Assembly: GCF_003051105.1 (NCBI RefSeq)
Contig: NZ_QAOO01000008.1
Span: forward strand, 62,001-126,000
Reading direction: 5' to 3'
DNA: 64,000 nt
Origin: Nitrosomonas nitrosa
GTDB taxonomy: Bacteria; Pseudomonadota; Gammaproteobacteria; Burkholderiales; Nitrosomonadaceae
Positions 9,331-24,463 of this stretch are shown here, in pieces. Under the pieces are notes generated by a model, which made no database searches, was not told where the DNA came from, and saw nothing but the letters and a program-made list of their open reading frames with translations. The position numbers and the translations under genes were made by a program. Numbering within the stretch: the first letter of the stretch is position 1; each line of letters begins with the position of its first letter.

Positions 9331-11007
9331 TCAACGAAAATCGGTATCTCCACTCATCAACCACCAATGATCACGCAACATCGTCGGTGTCGGCCCTGCA
9401 CTCCAAATATTAGTAGGGATATGAATATCCAATGTCTGCCGAATTCCACCTGTTGCTGTGAAATGTGCAATAAATCTTTCCGTGATACGACAAAATAACC
9501 GATAATCACCGCTGATACCTGTAACTCTTCTTGCATGTATTACCAGTAAGGGAATTTCATTCAAAGGTGCAACTAAATCAACGATTTCACATCCATTTGA
9601 ATCATGCCGGAGCACCAATACTCCTCGCACTTTTCCACCAAAGCGATTGATCACCAGCACAACCTGATATTGGTGATGGGGATGGTGGAGATAGCGTTTC
9701 TGCAAATAGCGCCAATCCCGAATACCCACGATTCCTTCACGCAAAGATACGCTCATATCCCGCCAGCATTGATCGATAGCGGTTGCCACCCAAGTTTGTT
9801 CAGCACTGGCTTTATCGATTACCTGTAATCGTGTTTGCCAATGAGGGGTTTTAGCCAAAGGCGGCCACTCGAGTTCGACCATGTGACCTACTTCAGCGTA
9901 CAAATGCAATCGCTCAGCCACTTTCATCGCTCTTTCATTGGGAAATCCGAATCCCAATAAATAGGGCTTGCCATAACCTATGTAACGTTCCAGAAATGTT
10001 GCTGCCATCAGAAAAAAAGGGCCTTTTTTAGTCAGTGTGCCGCGCTCTGCTTTGTCAACCATGACATCGCCGATCTGGACGGCTGTTTGGGGTTGGCCAA
10101 AATACAAAATTTTTCGTACCATTCCACCATAATGAGCAATCAAACGACCCTCGCGCCATGCGCCAATTGCATGGCCTCGCCCCGCACCATACTTCCATCG
10201 CCACATAGCAGGCGACATACTATGACCAAATGTCTGTTCAAACAGAACGAGCATATCAGGGATATGGTTTTCTCCCAGCAGTTGCAAACGCCAAGTAGGC
10301 AGCTGCTGTTTTACGAAATATAGGAATACATAACACGACTGGCCTGATTCATATTTTTCTTGATGATCTGGTACGAGTGTTTCTTTAACGGATAGATCCA
10401 ACTGTTCAACTAATTCAAACCCCATCCGCTTAGCCAATGCCAGAAAATCTTCCAGCAAATGCAATCCTGCCTGAAACGGACCAGGCTGTCTGCATGAACT
10501 GAATTCATCCATGATGAGCAAACTTCCTCCTACAGGCAACAAATCAAGCCCTTTATTAAAAAGGGAGAGCGGCTCAATAGCCCGTACAGACTCTTGAAAC
10601 AGAAGGACATCGAAATTATTTCGAACCGCTGCTAAATCCTCTAGGCGCTGAAACGCGTCACGGGGTTGGGCTTCGATCCGATCATTGGGTTGATCAGTGT
10701 TCTGCTCTTCCTGCAGGAGGCTACATACTTGATAACCCTTCTGATCTAGCGAAGCGCAGATTGCAGTCAAACCCGTACCTACCCCCAGGATACGACAAGG
10801 AGGGGCAGGCAAGCGACCCATCAGTAACGTTGTTGAATACTGTTGTAGCGTCACCGAATCGGTTTTTTTTTGTTGAATCGGCCCATCAGACAAATGTTCT
10901 GCTTGCCTTTCTTGTTGTAGGATATTGTGACCATGAGCTGCCATTGAATGTGTCAGCGCCCTGTCTATAAACGGTAACTGTCCCGAGGAGGGTTGCTTAA
11001 ATTTCAT
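9331..11007 (-). CDS. Fusion of SAM-methyltransferase-like domain and GNAT-like acetyltransferase
   Basis: Residues about 70-240 look like a class I methyltransferase: ILGVGTGLTAICASL is motif I, FDVLLFQESVRAIEP the following strand, and LPVGGSLLIMDEFSS the post-motif strand. Residues about 245-558 resemble a GNAT-type acyltransferase: a MLVLFEQTFGHSMSP entry, QIGDVMVDKAERG as the central strand, and GFGFPNERAMKVAERL as a likely acyl-CoA pyrophosphate loop. Together they could add methyl and acyl groups to a surface glycan, for example as chain-terminating caps; this is inference. I chose the ATG at 11007 (MKFKQPSSG), which overlaps the Wzt-like gene by 11 bases. The frame is open to 11088 but that start would deepen the overlap. 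About 558 residues. Confidence 0.72.
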   Translation of the reverse strand: MKFKQPSSGQLPFIDRALTHSMAAHGHNILQQERQAEHLSDGPIQQKKTDSVTLQQYSTTLLMGRLPAPPCRILGVGTGLTAICASLDQKGYQVCSLLQEEQNTDQPNDRIEAQPRDAFQRLEDLAAVRNNFDVLLFQESVRAIEPLSLFNKGLDLLPVGGSLLIMDEFSSCRQPGPFQAGLHLLEDFLALAKRMGFELVEQLDLSVKETLVPDHQEKYESGQSCYVFLYFVKQQLPTWRLQLLGENHIPDMLVLFEQTFGHSMSPAMWRWKYGAGRGHAIGAWREGRLIAHYGGMVRKILYFGQPQTAVQIGDVMVDKAERGTLTKKGPFFLMAATFLERYIGYGKPYLLGFGFPNERAMKVAERLHLYAEVGHMVELEWPPLAKTPHWQTRLQVIDKASAEQTWVATAIDQCWRDMSVSLREGIVGIRDWRYLQKRYLHHPHHQYQVVLVINRFGGKVRGVLVLRHDSNGCEIVDLVAPLNEIPLLVIHARRVTGISGDYRLFCRITERFIAHFTATGGIRQTLDIHIPTNIWSAGPTPTMLRDHWWLMSGDTDFR

Positions 11008-12274
11008 TTCCAGCTTCCCAGCGATGGGGCACTGTAAAGTAGCCTTGCAGTCTTCCTTCTTGCTGCACGCGCAACTTCGACACGCCATTTACAGAGTCAT
11101 AGAGATGGATACCCTTCTCACAAAGCAGATAAACGCTTACGAGATACTCTCCTTTGAGTAAAGGTAGCTGATCAAAAATAACGGTCGTTTGCCCAGTTCC
11201 TTCCCCAGTTCGCTTCAACACAACATGATCCTCCCAGGTCGCTGCGCTGGTCAGCATCCGCCCATCCATGGCATGAAGAGTAATCGCAACCGTTGGACAA
11301 GGTACTGCAGGATCTGAAGCGAATGAAACTGTCACACTGACCGTTGAACAACTACTTTTGACAACCGCATCGCTACTCGTCTCACCATCGACAAGGACGT
11401 CAACCTTATCGAGTCGCGCATGACCAGGAACGTATCCAGTCGCAACAGGTGAATTGATTGAAACCGATTCGACGGCTTCATCTTCGGCAGCAACAGGCTC
11501 CGTAGCAATCAATACACTTTTATCCAAAAATGTCTGATAAGCAGAAACGACATCTTTTGCATCACCCTCTGCCATCAGCCTGCCTTGATTGATCCAAAGC
11601 ACCCGAGTGCACAATGATTCAATCTGAAAAAGAGAGTGAGAACAAAACAATATCGTTCTACCATTGTCCTTTAGCTGCATAATACGATTAAAAGATTTTC
11701 TTGCAAACGAGCCATCTCCCACAGAAAGCGCTTCATCGATAATCAAAATATCCGGATCGACGCTGACAGCCACTGAAAAAGCCAATCGCACATACATACC
11801 ACTCGAGTAGGTCTTGACCGGTTGATCAATAAAATCTCTAATTTCAGAAAAATCGATAATCTGCTCAATACGTTCGGCAATTTCGTCTTGAGATAAGCCC
11901 ATGATGGCTGCATTTAGCCAAATATTTTCTCGTCCGGTAAATTCTGGATTAAATCCAGCCCCCAGCTCTAATAAAGCTGCTAGACGCCCCTTGACTTGTA
12001 TTTCTCCACACGTGGGCGTCAGAGTGCCGCAGATAAGCTGCAATAATGTTGATTTTCCCGAACCGTTTCGGCCGACGATACCGATTACTTCACCTGGCAT
12101 GACTTGCAGATTGATTTCCCGCAAAGCCCAAAGTTCTTGGTAAAACTGCCTCTTCCCGCGCCATAGGAATTGTTTTAAACGATCTTTAGGCTGTGCGTAT
12201 AGCTGATAGCATTTACCTAGATTTTGAATGCGAATGGCAGAATGCAGGGGGGCTGAGATTTGACCAACTTCCAT
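10997..12274 (-). CDS. wzt: Polysaccharide ABC export ATPase with C-terminal glycan-binding domain (Wzt type)
   Basis: A 425-residue protein. Residues about 10-245 are an ABC ATPase of the capsule/O-antigen export class: Walker A GIVGRNGSGKST, the class-typical signature TYSSGMYVRLAFSVA, Walker B ILIIDEALSVGD and switch region CSHSL. Residues about 280-415 form a beta-rich extension like the Wzt C-terminal domain that reads the chemical end-cap of the finished glycan before export. It is the first gene of the leftward cluster, with dnaA divergent on the other side. The partner permease (Wzm), normally directly upstream, is absent. The gene after it encodes possible capping activities, which fits a cap-recognition mechanism. 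Confidence 0.88.
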   Translation of the reverse strand: MEVGQISAPLHSAIRIQNLGKCYQLYAQPKDRLKQFLWRGKRQFYQELWALREINLQVMPGEVIGIVGRNGSGKSTLLQLICGTLTPTCGEIQVKGRLAALLELGAGFNPEFTGRENIWLNAAIMGLSQDEIAERIEQIIDFSEIRDFIDQPVKTYSSGMYVRLAFSVAVSVDPDILIIDEALSVGDGSFARKSFNRIMQLKDNGRTILFCSHSLFQIESLCTRVLWINQGRLMAEGDAKDVVSAYQTFLDKSVLIATEPVAAEDEAVESVSINSPVATGYVPGHARLDKVDVLVDGETSSDAVVKSSCSTVSVTVSFASDPAVPCPTVAITLHAMDGRMLTSAATWEDHVVLKRTGEGTGQTTVIFDQLPLLKGEYLVSVYLLCEKGIHLYDSVNGVSKLRVQQEGRLQGYFTVPHRWEAGNEI

Positions 12275-12592
12275 GCTTATCGATAATTCCTTAGGTTCGA
12301 TTGCTTATGAGCACTACCGGCAAAAGGCGGTAAAAAAATCCATTTTTGATAAACAAGATACTTAGGAAGAGGTTTGTTAGTAACCACACATAAAAACAGG
12401 ATTGCAAGTTACCTATCATTATACTATCGTTATACGCAAAAATACTGATCGATAATAATCGATTGATTTTTTTGAAAAAGATCAATTTTTATAATTTTAT
12501 TGATGAGGGATCCGCGCGTTTTCTCACATCAGTGTAGAATACCTGGTGGGAAAATTGTAGTTTGAGATAACCTTAACAAGAATCTTCCACCT
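12275..12592. other. Divergent intergenic region between wzt and dnaA (AT-rich)
   Basis: A 318-base gap that must hold the promoters of dnaA (rightward) and the polysaccharide cluster (leftward). I see no gene. It is strongly AT-rich around 12440-12500. It carries an ATCGAT-AATA-ATCGAT palindrome near 12450, a T-run/A-run inverted repeat at 12463-12485, and one imperfect DnaA-box-like site TTATACGCA at 12430-12438 (one mismatch to TTATNCACA). A possible -10 element TAGAAT lies at 12535-12540 without a clear -35. It may contribute to the origin, but boxes are weaker here than between dnaA and dnaN. Confidence 0.5.
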
Positions 12593-13966
12593 ATGCAGGC
12601 AATAGAAACTTTCTGGTACTCCTGTCTAAAGCATTTCGAGAATGCACTCAATGCCCAACAATTCAATACTTGGATTAAGCCGTTACAGTTGGATCTTTCA
12701 CAATGTGATGACAACAGTCCGGTACTGATTGCGCCCAATCGATTCGTTTTGCAATGGGTGAAGGAAAATTTCATCCCTCATATTGAAGTGATGGCTCAGC
12801 AGCACTTTGCTAGAGAAATTCATTTTCAGTTGATACTGGGAAATTCGGTTGAGGCGAAAACCATCAATGGTGAAAATAATATTCGGAACATGAGCGAGCA
12901 AGCCATTCCAGCTGTTTCAGTCAAGCCTGCTTCCAAGAAAAAGAATGTGAGCCAGCTCAATCCTAATTTTACGTTTGACAGCTTCGTAACAGGCAAAGCC
13001 AATCAGCTCGCCCGTGCAGGTGCGATCCAGGTCGCTGAACGTCCTGGCATCGCCTATAACCCTCTTTTTATTTATGGCGGCGTCGGGCTAGGTAAAACGC
13101 ATCTGATCCAAGCGATCGGTAATTATGTTCTTGAGCATAATGAAGAAGCAAAGGTCCGCTATGTCCACGCTGAAAAGTATGTCTCGGACGTCGTCAGTGC
13201 ATACCAGCACAAATCATTCGATAAATTCAAACTATATTACCATTCCCTGGATGTCCTTCTCGTTGATGATGTTCAATTTTTTGGCGGAAAAAATCGCACG
13301 CAAGAAGAATTTTTTTATGCTTTCAACACGCTGATAGAAGCCCATAAACAAGTTATCATTACCTGCGATTGCTATCCTAAGGAAATTTCAGGGTTGGAAG
13401 AGCGGCTCGTGTCCCGATTCGGTTGGGGCTTAACGGTAGCCGTCGAACCCCCTGAGCTTGAGATGCGGGTGGCTATCCTGCTAAAGAAAGCACTTATAGA
13501 TAAAATCGTTTTAGACGAACATGTCGCTTTTTTTATCGCCAAACATATCCGCTCCAATGTTCGTGAACTAGAAGGTGCCTTAAAGCGTATTCTGGCCTAT
13601 TCTCGGTTCACTGGCCATTCCATTACACTCGAACTTGCAAAAGAAGCGTTGAAAGATTTGCTGGCAGTACAAAACAGACAAATTTCCATCGAAAATATAC
13701 AAAAAACAGTCGCAGATTATTACAAAATCAAAGTCGCTGAAATGTATTCAAAAAAACGCACGCGTGTGGTGGCAAGACCAAGGCAGATAGCAATGGCAGT
13801 CGCTAAAGAGTTGACTCAATTAAGTTTGCCGGATATTGGTGAAGCTTTTGGGGGAAGAGATCATACAACGGTTCTACATGCATACCGGAAAATAACGGAA
13901 CTAAGAGCTTCCGATCCTACTATTAGCCGCGATTACAACGCTTTGCTGCATATTCTGCGCGGTTGA
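12593..13966 (+). CDS. dnaA: Chromosomal replication initiator protein DnaA
   Basis: A 457-residue AAA+ initiator. Domain I is at 1-85 ([25 protein letters not shown]). A short variable domain II ends near 125. Domain III carries Walker [10 protein letters not shown] at about 162-170 and Walker B-like [10 protein letters not shown] near 221. Domain IV closes with the DNA-binding signature [11 protein letters not shown]. It binds DnaA boxes and opens the origin. It is followed at 13998-14041 by two perfect DnaA boxes and then dnaN. The start ATG at 12593 agrees with the family N-terminus. Confidence 0.98.
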   Translation: MQAIETFWYSCLKHFENALNAQQFNTWIKPLQLDLSQCDDNSPVLIAPNRFVLQWVKENFIPHIEVMAQQHFAREIHFQLILGNSVEAKTINGENNIRNMSEQAIPAVSVKPASKKKNVSQLNPNFTFDSFVTGKANQLARAGAIQVAERPGIAYNPLFIYGGVGLGKTHLIQAIGNYVLEHNEEAKVRYVHAEKYVSDVVSAYQHKSFDKFKLYYHSLDVLLVDDVQFFGGKNRTQEEFFYAFNTLIEAHKQVIITCDCYPKEISGLEERLVSRFGWGLTVAVEPPELEMRVAILLKKALIDKIVLDEHVAFFIAKHIRSNVRELEGALKRILAYSRFTGHSITLELAKEALKDLLAVQNRQISIENIQKTVADYYKIKVAEMYSKKRTRVVARPRQIAMAVAKELTQLSLPDIGEAFGGRDHTTVLHAYRKITELRASDPTISRDYNALLHILRG

Positions 13967-13997
13967 TGCTGTTAATTTGGAAATCATCTGAATAAAT

Positions 13998-14006
13998 TGT
14001 GGATAA
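13998..14006 (-). promoter_or_regulatory. DnaA box (perfect TTATCCACA, minus strand)
   Basis: The plus strand reads TGTGGATAA, the exact reverse complement of the consensus R1-type DnaA box. It lies 31 bases after the dnaA stop codon and faces the plus-strand box at 14033. Confidence 0.85.
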
Positions 14007-14032
14007 CTTGAAAAAAATTTAGCTATGGCATT

Positions 14033-14041
14033 TTATCCACA
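14033..14041 (+). promoter_or_regulatory. DnaA box (perfect TTATCCACA, plus strand)
   Basis: Exact match to the consensus DnaA box. A weaker relative, TTATCCAAG, follows at 14044-14052. Together with the minus-strand box at 13998 it forms an inverted pair next to AT-rich DNA. Confidence 0.85.
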
Positions 14042-14173
14042 ATTTATCCAAGCTTAACAGACAGTTTATACCCTCTAAAAAAATTAACCATACAATTGAT
14101 AATTAATGAATTTTTAGAGATATACCGGAATTAGCCCTCTTTTATCTATTATTACTAGAGTTTTATAACAACT

Positions 14174-17775
<3,602 letters not shown>

Positions 17776-17893
17776 CAGCCTATATATTTCTAGAAAGGGT
17801 ATTTTGTTGAATTTCACAACAAATATTTCGCTTTACACCCTAATAATTTGCACAACCAGTAGGATGCTCTCGAGAAAATTGATTCATTCCGCG

Positions 17894-17922
17894 TTGACTC
17901 ATGGGCTTAAGCAGGTTAGAAT
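17894..17922 (+). promoter_or_regulatory. Predicted sigma70 promoter of the atp operon
   Basis: TTGACT at 17894-17899, a 17-base spacer, then TAGAAT at 17917-17922. It lies 66 bases upstream of the atpI start in the 213-base gap after gyrB. Spacing is optimal and both boxes are close to consensus, so this is the best candidate for the main atp promoter. Confidence 0.65.
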
Positions 17923-17988
17923 CCGCGTTCTTTTATACAAGCGTGTAGACGGATTTTTTCGATTCTAAGTAAAAGAATAATCGTTTTG

Positions 17989-18375
17989 ATGACTTGGATA
18001 AGAAACAGATCACTATACGTGGTGATACGCTGGCAAGTGCTATTTACCCTATTCATGGCATTGCTATGTGGATGGATTACGGGAATACACGGTGCATTTT
18101 CCGCATTTTTGGGAGGAATGGTAAGTGTGATCTCTTCCCTAGCATATGCAATGATGGTTTCTCGTCATAAAGGATATACAGCGGGTAGCGCGGTTAGAAC
18201 GGCCTTGAGAGCAGAAGCGGTAAAAATAGTCATCATAATATTTTCCCTCTGGGCAGTGTTCGCAGCGTATACAGAAGTTGTTCCGGTTGCATTTATCGGC
18301 GTTTTTATCATGGCGGTTATTATCTTTAGTATGGCTTTGTTCGTGCCGAATGACGCTAAAGATAACACTAAATGA
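17989..18375 (+). CDS. atpI: ATP synthase subunit I (AtpI)
   Basis: A 128-residue membrane protein with four predicted helices (around 12-30, 33-55, 72-90 and 95-115). It sits at the head of the atp operon, where atpI normally lies. AtpI is thought to assist assembly of the c-ring and is not part of the finished enzyme. I chose the ATG at 17989; a TTG three bases earlier is also in frame but less likely. The stop is 44 bases before atpB. Confidence 0.85.
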   Translation: MTWIRNRSLYVVIRWQVLFTLFMALLCGWITGIHGAFSAFLGGMVSVISSLAYAMMVSRHKGYTAGSAVRTALRAEAVKIVIIIFSLWAVFAAYTEVVPVAFIGVFIMAVIIFSMALFVPNDAKDNTK

Positions 18376-18419
18376 AATAACATAAATAACATCATTTTTC
18401 GATAACAAATTCACCAATA

Positions 18420-19229
18420 ATGGCATCAGATCTTGAGCTTACTCCAAACTCGTATATCACCCATCACCTCACAAATCTAACTACATCGGTAGGAGAAGGA
18501 CCTTTTTGGGTATTGCATGTGGATACCCTTGTGATGTCGGTTATTCTCGGTATTTTGGGAATGGGATCTTTGTGGCTGGTGGTTCGAAAGGCAACACCCG
18601 GTGTTCCAACAAAGCGGCAAGCATTTGTGGAATTGCTTATTGAATTTATCGATACACAGGTAAAAAACACGTTCCACGGAAACAGGCATACTTTCGTAGC
18701 GCCCGCAGCACTCACCATTTTTGTATGGGTATTGTTGCTGAATACAATGGATTTATTACCCATCGATATTATGGCTTGGGTATATGAAAATGTATTCGGT
18801 ATACATAATTGGCGTAACGTGCCGACGACGGATGTCAATACAACTTTCGCATTAGCGTTGTCAATATGGTTCTTGATGATATTTTTCAACCTCAAGGTCA
18901 AAGGGTTGGGGGGGTGGCTTTTTGAATTATTTTGCACACCATTTGGTAAGAACCCGATTTTGTGGCCGTTGAATTTATTGTTCAACGTAATTGAGTATGT
19001 ATCGAAACCCCTTTCTCACTCTTTACGGCTTTTCGGTAACATCTACGCTGGTGAAATTATTTTTCTATTGCTAGGTATGTGGGCTGCAACAGGTGTTGCA
19101 GGATCTTTTTTCAGCGCTATTCTAGGTGCGGGATGGGCAATTTTCCATATACTTATAGTAACGTTGCAAGCGTTTATTTTTATGATGCTATCTGTGGTTT
19201 ATCTTTCGATGGCACATGAATCTCATTGA
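18420..19229 (+). CDS. atpB: ATP synthase F0 subunit a
   Basis: A 269-residue, multi-helix membrane protein. The essential arginine of the proton half-channel is in [14 protein letters not shown], in the penultimate-helix region. The motif [11 protein letters not shown] in the earlier loop is also typical. Subunit a carries protons to and from the rotating c-ring. It is followed after 45 bases by atpE. Confidence 0.97.
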   Translation: MASDLELTPNSYITHHLTNLTTSVGEGPFWVLHVDTLVMSVILGILGMGSLWLVVRKATPGVPTKRQAFVELLIEFIDTQVKNTFHGNRHTFVAPAALTIFVWVLLLNTMDLLPIDIMAWVYENVFGIHNWRNVPTTDVNTTFALALSIWFLMIFFNLKVKGLGGWLFELFCTPFGKNPILWPLNLLFNVIEYVSKPLSHSLRLFGNIYAGEIIFLLLGMWAATGVAGSFFSAILGAGWAIFHILIVTLQAFIFMMLSVVYLSMAHESH

Positions 19230-19253
19230 TTGGATAAGAGTTTTTTAACATAA

Positions 19254-19547
<294 letters not shown>

Positions 19548-19586
19548 AATCCATTTTGTATTAATAAAACTTACACGAAGCTGGCT

Positions 19587-20060
19587 ATGAATATTAATTT
19601 CACTCTCATATCACAAGCAGTAGCCTTTTCGGTATTTATCTGGTTTACAGTCAAATTTGTATGGCCGCCACTGCTACGCGCAATTGAAGAGCGGCAAAAA
19701 CAGATTGCTGATGGTTTAGCAGCAGGTGAACGCGGTAAAAAAGAACTGGAGCTGGCAAGTCACAGGTCTTCAGAAGTTTTGAAAGAAGCCAAGCAGCGTG
19801 CAACAGAGATCATTACGCAAGCCGAAAAACGTGCTGCCGAGATTGTCGAGGAAGCTAAGGAAAATGCAAAAATCGAAGGAGATCGGATTCTTGTAGGCGC
19901 AAAAGCAGAAATCGACCATGAGGTTTTTGCAGCAAAAGAAGCATTGCGTCGACAAATTGCAGATTTGGCTTTAGCGGGCGCTACCAAGATTTTACGTCGT
20001 GAGGTCGATGCCAAAGTGCATGCCGATTTACTTGCATCTATAGAGGAAGAATTGAAGTAA
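19587..20060 (+). CDS. atpF: ATP synthase F0 subunit b
   Basis: A 157-residue protein, the standard length. It has one N-terminal membrane helix (about 8-26, [21 protein letters not shown]) and then a long charged coiled coil to the C-terminus. The b dimer forms the outer stalk that holds F1 still. Its stop overlaps the atpH start by one base (TAATG), suggesting coupled translation. Confidence 0.96.
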   Translation: MNINFTLISQAVAFSVFIWFTVKFVWPPLLRAIEERQKQIADGLAAGERGKKELELASHRSSEVLKEAKQRATEIITQAEKRAAEIVEEAKENAKIEGDRILVGAKAEIDHEVFAAKEALRRQIADLALAGATKILRREVDAKVHADLLASIEEELK

Positions 20061-20596
20061 TGGCCGAGCAAATAACCATTGCTAGGCCTTATGCTGAAGC
20101 AGTATTTAAGCTAGCAAAAGAAAAGGATGCGCTATCAGCGTGGTCAGATATGCTGAAAGTGATTTCACAAGTCACGTCATTTGAGCAGGTACAGGCCCTT
20201 GTTTCTAATCCAGGCATTACTGCAGATAAATTATTGGCAATAATTTTAGATATCTGTGGAAACAATCTAAATGATGAAGGTAAAAATTTAGTTGCTTTGT
20301 TGATTGAAAACAATCGCATAGAAGTACTACCTCAATTAAGCGATTTATATGAACAATTGAAGGCGCAGCAGGAAGGGGTACTAGAGGCTAACATCGCTTC
20401 GGCCTATGCAATTTCCGAAAAGCAACTAGAGAAATTAGTTTCAGTGCTTGAAAAAAAGTTTAAATGTAAAATCAAAGCGAAAGTGAATATTGATCCAGAG
20501 TTAATAGGCGGAGTAAAAGTTGTAATAGGCGATGAAGTTATTGATAGCTCCGTACGCGGTAAACTCGAAACCATGTCTGTTGCCCTCAAAAGCTAG
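20060..20596 (+). CDS. atpH: ATP synthase F1 subunit delta
   Basis: A 178-residue soluble protein. It starts with ITIARPYAEAVFKLAKEK, the conserved N-terminal helix that binds alpha, and ends with the family motif IGGVKVVIGDEVIDSSVRGKLE. Delta joins the top of F1 to the b stalk. It starts within the atpF stop codon and is followed after 12 bases by atpA with a GGAG ribosome site between. Confidence 0.96.
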   Translation: MAEQITIARPYAEAVFKLAKEKDALSAWSDMLKVISQVTSFEQVQALVSNPGITADKLLAIILDICGNNLNDEGKNLVALLIENNRIEVLPQLSDLYEQLKAQQEGVLEANIASAYAISEKQLEKLVSVLEKKFKCKIKAKVNIDPELIGGVKVVIGDEVIDSSVRGKLETMSVALKS

Positions 20597-20608
20597 GAGT
20601 TATTAAAA

Positions 20609-22150
20609 ATGCAGTTAAATCCATCAGAAATCAGTGAGCTGATTAAAACTAGGATTGAAGGACTTTCTATTTCCTCGGAGATTCGTACTCAGGGGACTAT
20701 CGTATCGATAACAGATGGAATTGTCCGTATACATGGTCTATCAGATGTCATGCAAGGTGAAATGCTTGAGTTTCCGGGCAATACCTATGGTCTCGCTCTG
20801 AATTTGGAAAGAGATTCGGTGGGTGCGGTTATTCTGGGCGCTTATGAGCACCTTACAGAAGGGGATACGGTCAAGTGTACAGGGCGTATCTTGGAAGTGC
20901 CGGTGGGAGAAGGATTATTAGGGCGTGTCGTTAATGCGCTGGGACAACCTATCGATGGCAAAGGACCGATAACTGCTCAGGGAACGGAACCGATAGAGAA
21001 AATTGCACCCGGCGTGATCTGGCGTCAATCTGTAGATCAACCTGTTCAAACTGGATTGAAAGCTATTGATTCCATGGTGCCAGTAGGTCGTGGCCAGCGA
21101 GAATTAATTATCGGTGATCGTCAAACGGGAAAAACAGCTGTTGCGATAGATGCAATCATTAATCAAAAAGGTGAGAATATGATTTGCATCTATGTGGCCA
21201 TTGGACAAAAGGCCTCATCGATAGCAAACGTGGTTCGTAAGCTTGAAGAACATGGTGCGATGGAGTACACCATCGTTGTTGTCGCTTCTGCTTCAGAATC
21301 TGCTGCAATGCAATTTATCGCACCCTATTCAGGGTGCACCATGGGTGAGTATTTTCGTGATAATGGTCAAGATGCACTCATAGTTTATGATGATTTGACC
21401 AAGCAAGCTTGGGCGTACCGTCAAATATCGCTGCTTCTACGACGCCCTCCTGGAAGGGAAGCGTACCCAGGGGATGTCTTTTATTTGCACTCCCGTTTAC
21501 TTGAGCGGGCTGCCAGGGTAAATCCAGAGTATGTAGAGAAACATACCAATGGCAAAGTAAAAGGCAAGACTGGCTCGCTGACAGCACTACCCATTATTGA
21601 AACGCAGGCCGGTGACGTAACCGCATTTGTACCAACAAACGTGATTTCCATTACGGATGGTCAGATATTCTTGGAGACTGATTTATTTAATGCAGGTATT
21701 CGTCCAGCAATTAATGCAGGTATATCCGTGTCACGGGTCGGTGGTGCAGCGCAAACCAAAGTGATCAAAAAATTGGGGGGCGGTATTCGCCTGGCATTGG
21801 CGCAGTATCGAGAGCTTGCAGCTTTTGCACAGTTTGCATCAGATTTGGATGAAGCGACACGTAAACAATTGGATCGAGGAAAAATGGCGACGGAGTTGAT
21901 GAAACAATCACAGTTTGCCACCCTCAGTGTTTCAGAGATGGCGCTTACGCTATTTGCCTTGAACAAAGGCTATTTGGACGATGTCGATGTCAAGCGAGGT
22001 TTGGCGTTTGAATCTGCACTAAGAAGTTATATGCGAAGCCAGCATGCTGCAATCATGGATAAAATTGAGACAACTAAAAATCTGGATGAAGCAACTGAGC
22101 AAGCATTGGCAGAAGCTATCGAAGATTTTAAGAAAAACGGGACCTATTAA
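20609..22150 (+). CDS. atpA: ATP synthase F1 subunit alpha
   Basis: A 513-residue protein, same length as in E. coli. Walker A GDRQTGKT lies at about 169-176. The motif [23 protein letters not shown] (Walker B region) and the C-terminal helical domain follow. Alpha carries non-catalytic nucleotide sites and supports the catalytic beta subunits. Gap to atpG is 3 bases. Confidence 0.98.
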   Translation: MQLNPSEISELIKTRIEGLSISSEIRTQGTIVSITDGIVRIHGLSDVMQGEMLEFPGNTYGLALNLERDSVGAVILGAYEHLTEGDTVKCTGRILEVPVGEGLLGRVVNALGQPIDGKGPITAQGTEPIEKIAPGVIWRQSVDQPVQTGLKAIDSMVPVGRGQRELIIGDRQTGKTAVAIDAIINQKGENMICIYVAIGQKASSIANVVRKLEEHGAMEYTIVVVASASESAAMQFIAPYSGCTMGEYFRDNGQDALIVYDDLTKQAWAYRQISLLLRRPPGREAYPGDVFYLHSRLLERAARVNPEYVEKHTNGKVKGKTGSLTALPIIETQAGDVTAFVPTNVISITDGQIFLETDLFNAGIRPAINAGISVSRVGGAAQTKVIKKLGGGIRLALAQYRELAAFAQFASDLDEATRKQLDRGKMATELMKQSQFATLSVSEMALTLFALNKGYLDDVDVKRGLAFESALRSYMRSQHAAIMDKIETTKNLDEATEQALAEAIEDFKKNGTY

Positions 22151-22153
22151 CCG

Positions 22154-23035
22154 ATGGCTGGAAGCAGGGAAATACGCAATAAAATCAGAAGCATAAAGAA
22201 TACGCAGAAGATTACTCGCGCCATGGAAATGGTAGCTGCATCAAAAATGCGTAAGGCTCAGGATCGTATGAGAAAGGCGCGGCCTTATGGCGAGAAAATT
22301 CGTAATGTGGCTGCACATATGAGTCGAGCAAGTACCGAATATCACCACCCTTTTCTGGTTGAACGCGATACTGTGAAGCGGATCGGCGTAATTGTGATTA
22401 CTTCTGATAAAGGCTTATGTGGCGGATTGAACACAAATGTACTGCGTAAGGCATTAAATCAAATGCGTGCCTGGGAAGCGGAAGGAGAACAAATCGAAGT
22501 TTGTTGCATAGGCAATAAGGGCTTGGGCTTCATGAGCCGAATTGGAGCAAATGTTATTTCGCAGGTAACGGGGCTGGGTGATACACCTAATATCGAAAGA
22601 TTGATAGGTGCGATCAAAATTGTCCTTGATGGATATACGGCAGATCGTTTCGATCGGGTTTACATATTTTATAATCGCTTTGTTAATACAATGAAGCAAG
22701 AACCAACGATGGAACAGTTGTTGCCGCTATCTGATGAGCGCATGAGTGGCGAAGAAAATGACGCGAGTCAGAATAAGTTGTGGGATTACTTATATGAGCC
22801 TGAAGCGAAGCCTATTATCGATGACATCATGGTCAGATATGTGGAAGCGTTGATTTACCAGGCTGTGACTGAGAATATGGCATCGGAGCAATCTGCGAGG
22901 ATGGTTGCGATGAAAGCAGCTTCAGATAATGCGGGTAATTTAATCGACGAATTGACTCTGATTTACAACAAATCTCGTCAAGCTGCTATTACTAAGGAAT
23001 TATCAGAAATCGTAGGTGGCGCAGCCGCTGTTTAA
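22154..23035 (+). CDS. atpG: ATP synthase F1 subunit gamma
   Basis: A 293-residue rotor shaft. The N-terminus [30 protein letters not shown] and the C-terminal [20 protein letters not shown] form the paired coiled coil that turns inside the alpha-beta hexamer. Central Rossmann-like part contains [12 protein letters not shown]. It lies in standard order between atpA and atpD. Confidence 0.98.
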   Translation: MAGSREIRNKIRSIKNTQKITRAMEMVAASKMRKAQDRMRKARPYGEKIRNVAAHMSRASTEYHHPFLVERDTVKRIGVIVITSDKGLCGGLNTNVLRKALNQMRAWEAEGEQIEVCCIGNKGLGFMSRIGANVISQVTGLGDTPNIERLIGAIKIVLDGYTADRFDRVYIFYNRFVNTMKQEPTMEQLLPLSDERMSGEENDASQNKLWDYLYEPEAKPIIDDIMVRYVEALIYQAVTENMASEQSARMVAMKAASDNAGNLIDELTLIYNKSRQAAITKELSEIVGGAAAV

Positions 23036-23053
23036 TCAATATTTTAGTATTAG

Positions 23054-24442
<1,389 letters not shown>

Positions 24443-24463
24443 TTAATCACTATAGTGGATAAA

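Larger units (their letters stand above)
13967..14173. other. oriC: Probable origin of replication (oriC) between dnaA and dnaN
   Basis: This 207-base gap has two perfect DnaA boxes in opposite orientation (13998-14006 and 14033-14041), and TTATCCAAG, a partial third match, at 14044-14052. They are followed by an AT-rich stretch around 14075-14120 that could serve as the unwinding element. Gene strand also switches nearby: everything to the left of dnaA is on the minus strand and everything from dnaA to 28.6 kb on the plus strand. Box sequence is seen directly; origin function is inferred. Many related genomes place oriC upstream of dnaA instead, so 12275-12592 may contribute. Confidence 0.75.

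Noticed and set aside
12463-12485. T-run/A-run inverted repeat as an intrinsic terminator
   Set aside because: It lies between divergent genes where no transcript should end, and the loop is too small; more likely just AT-rich origin-side DNA.
17806-17834. TTGTTG...CAACAA hairpin after gyrB as a terminator
   Set aside because: Stem is only about 7 AT-rich pairs and there is no T-run.
18464-18985. 173-residue open frame opposite atpB
   Set aside because: Shadow of the well-conserved a-subunit gene.
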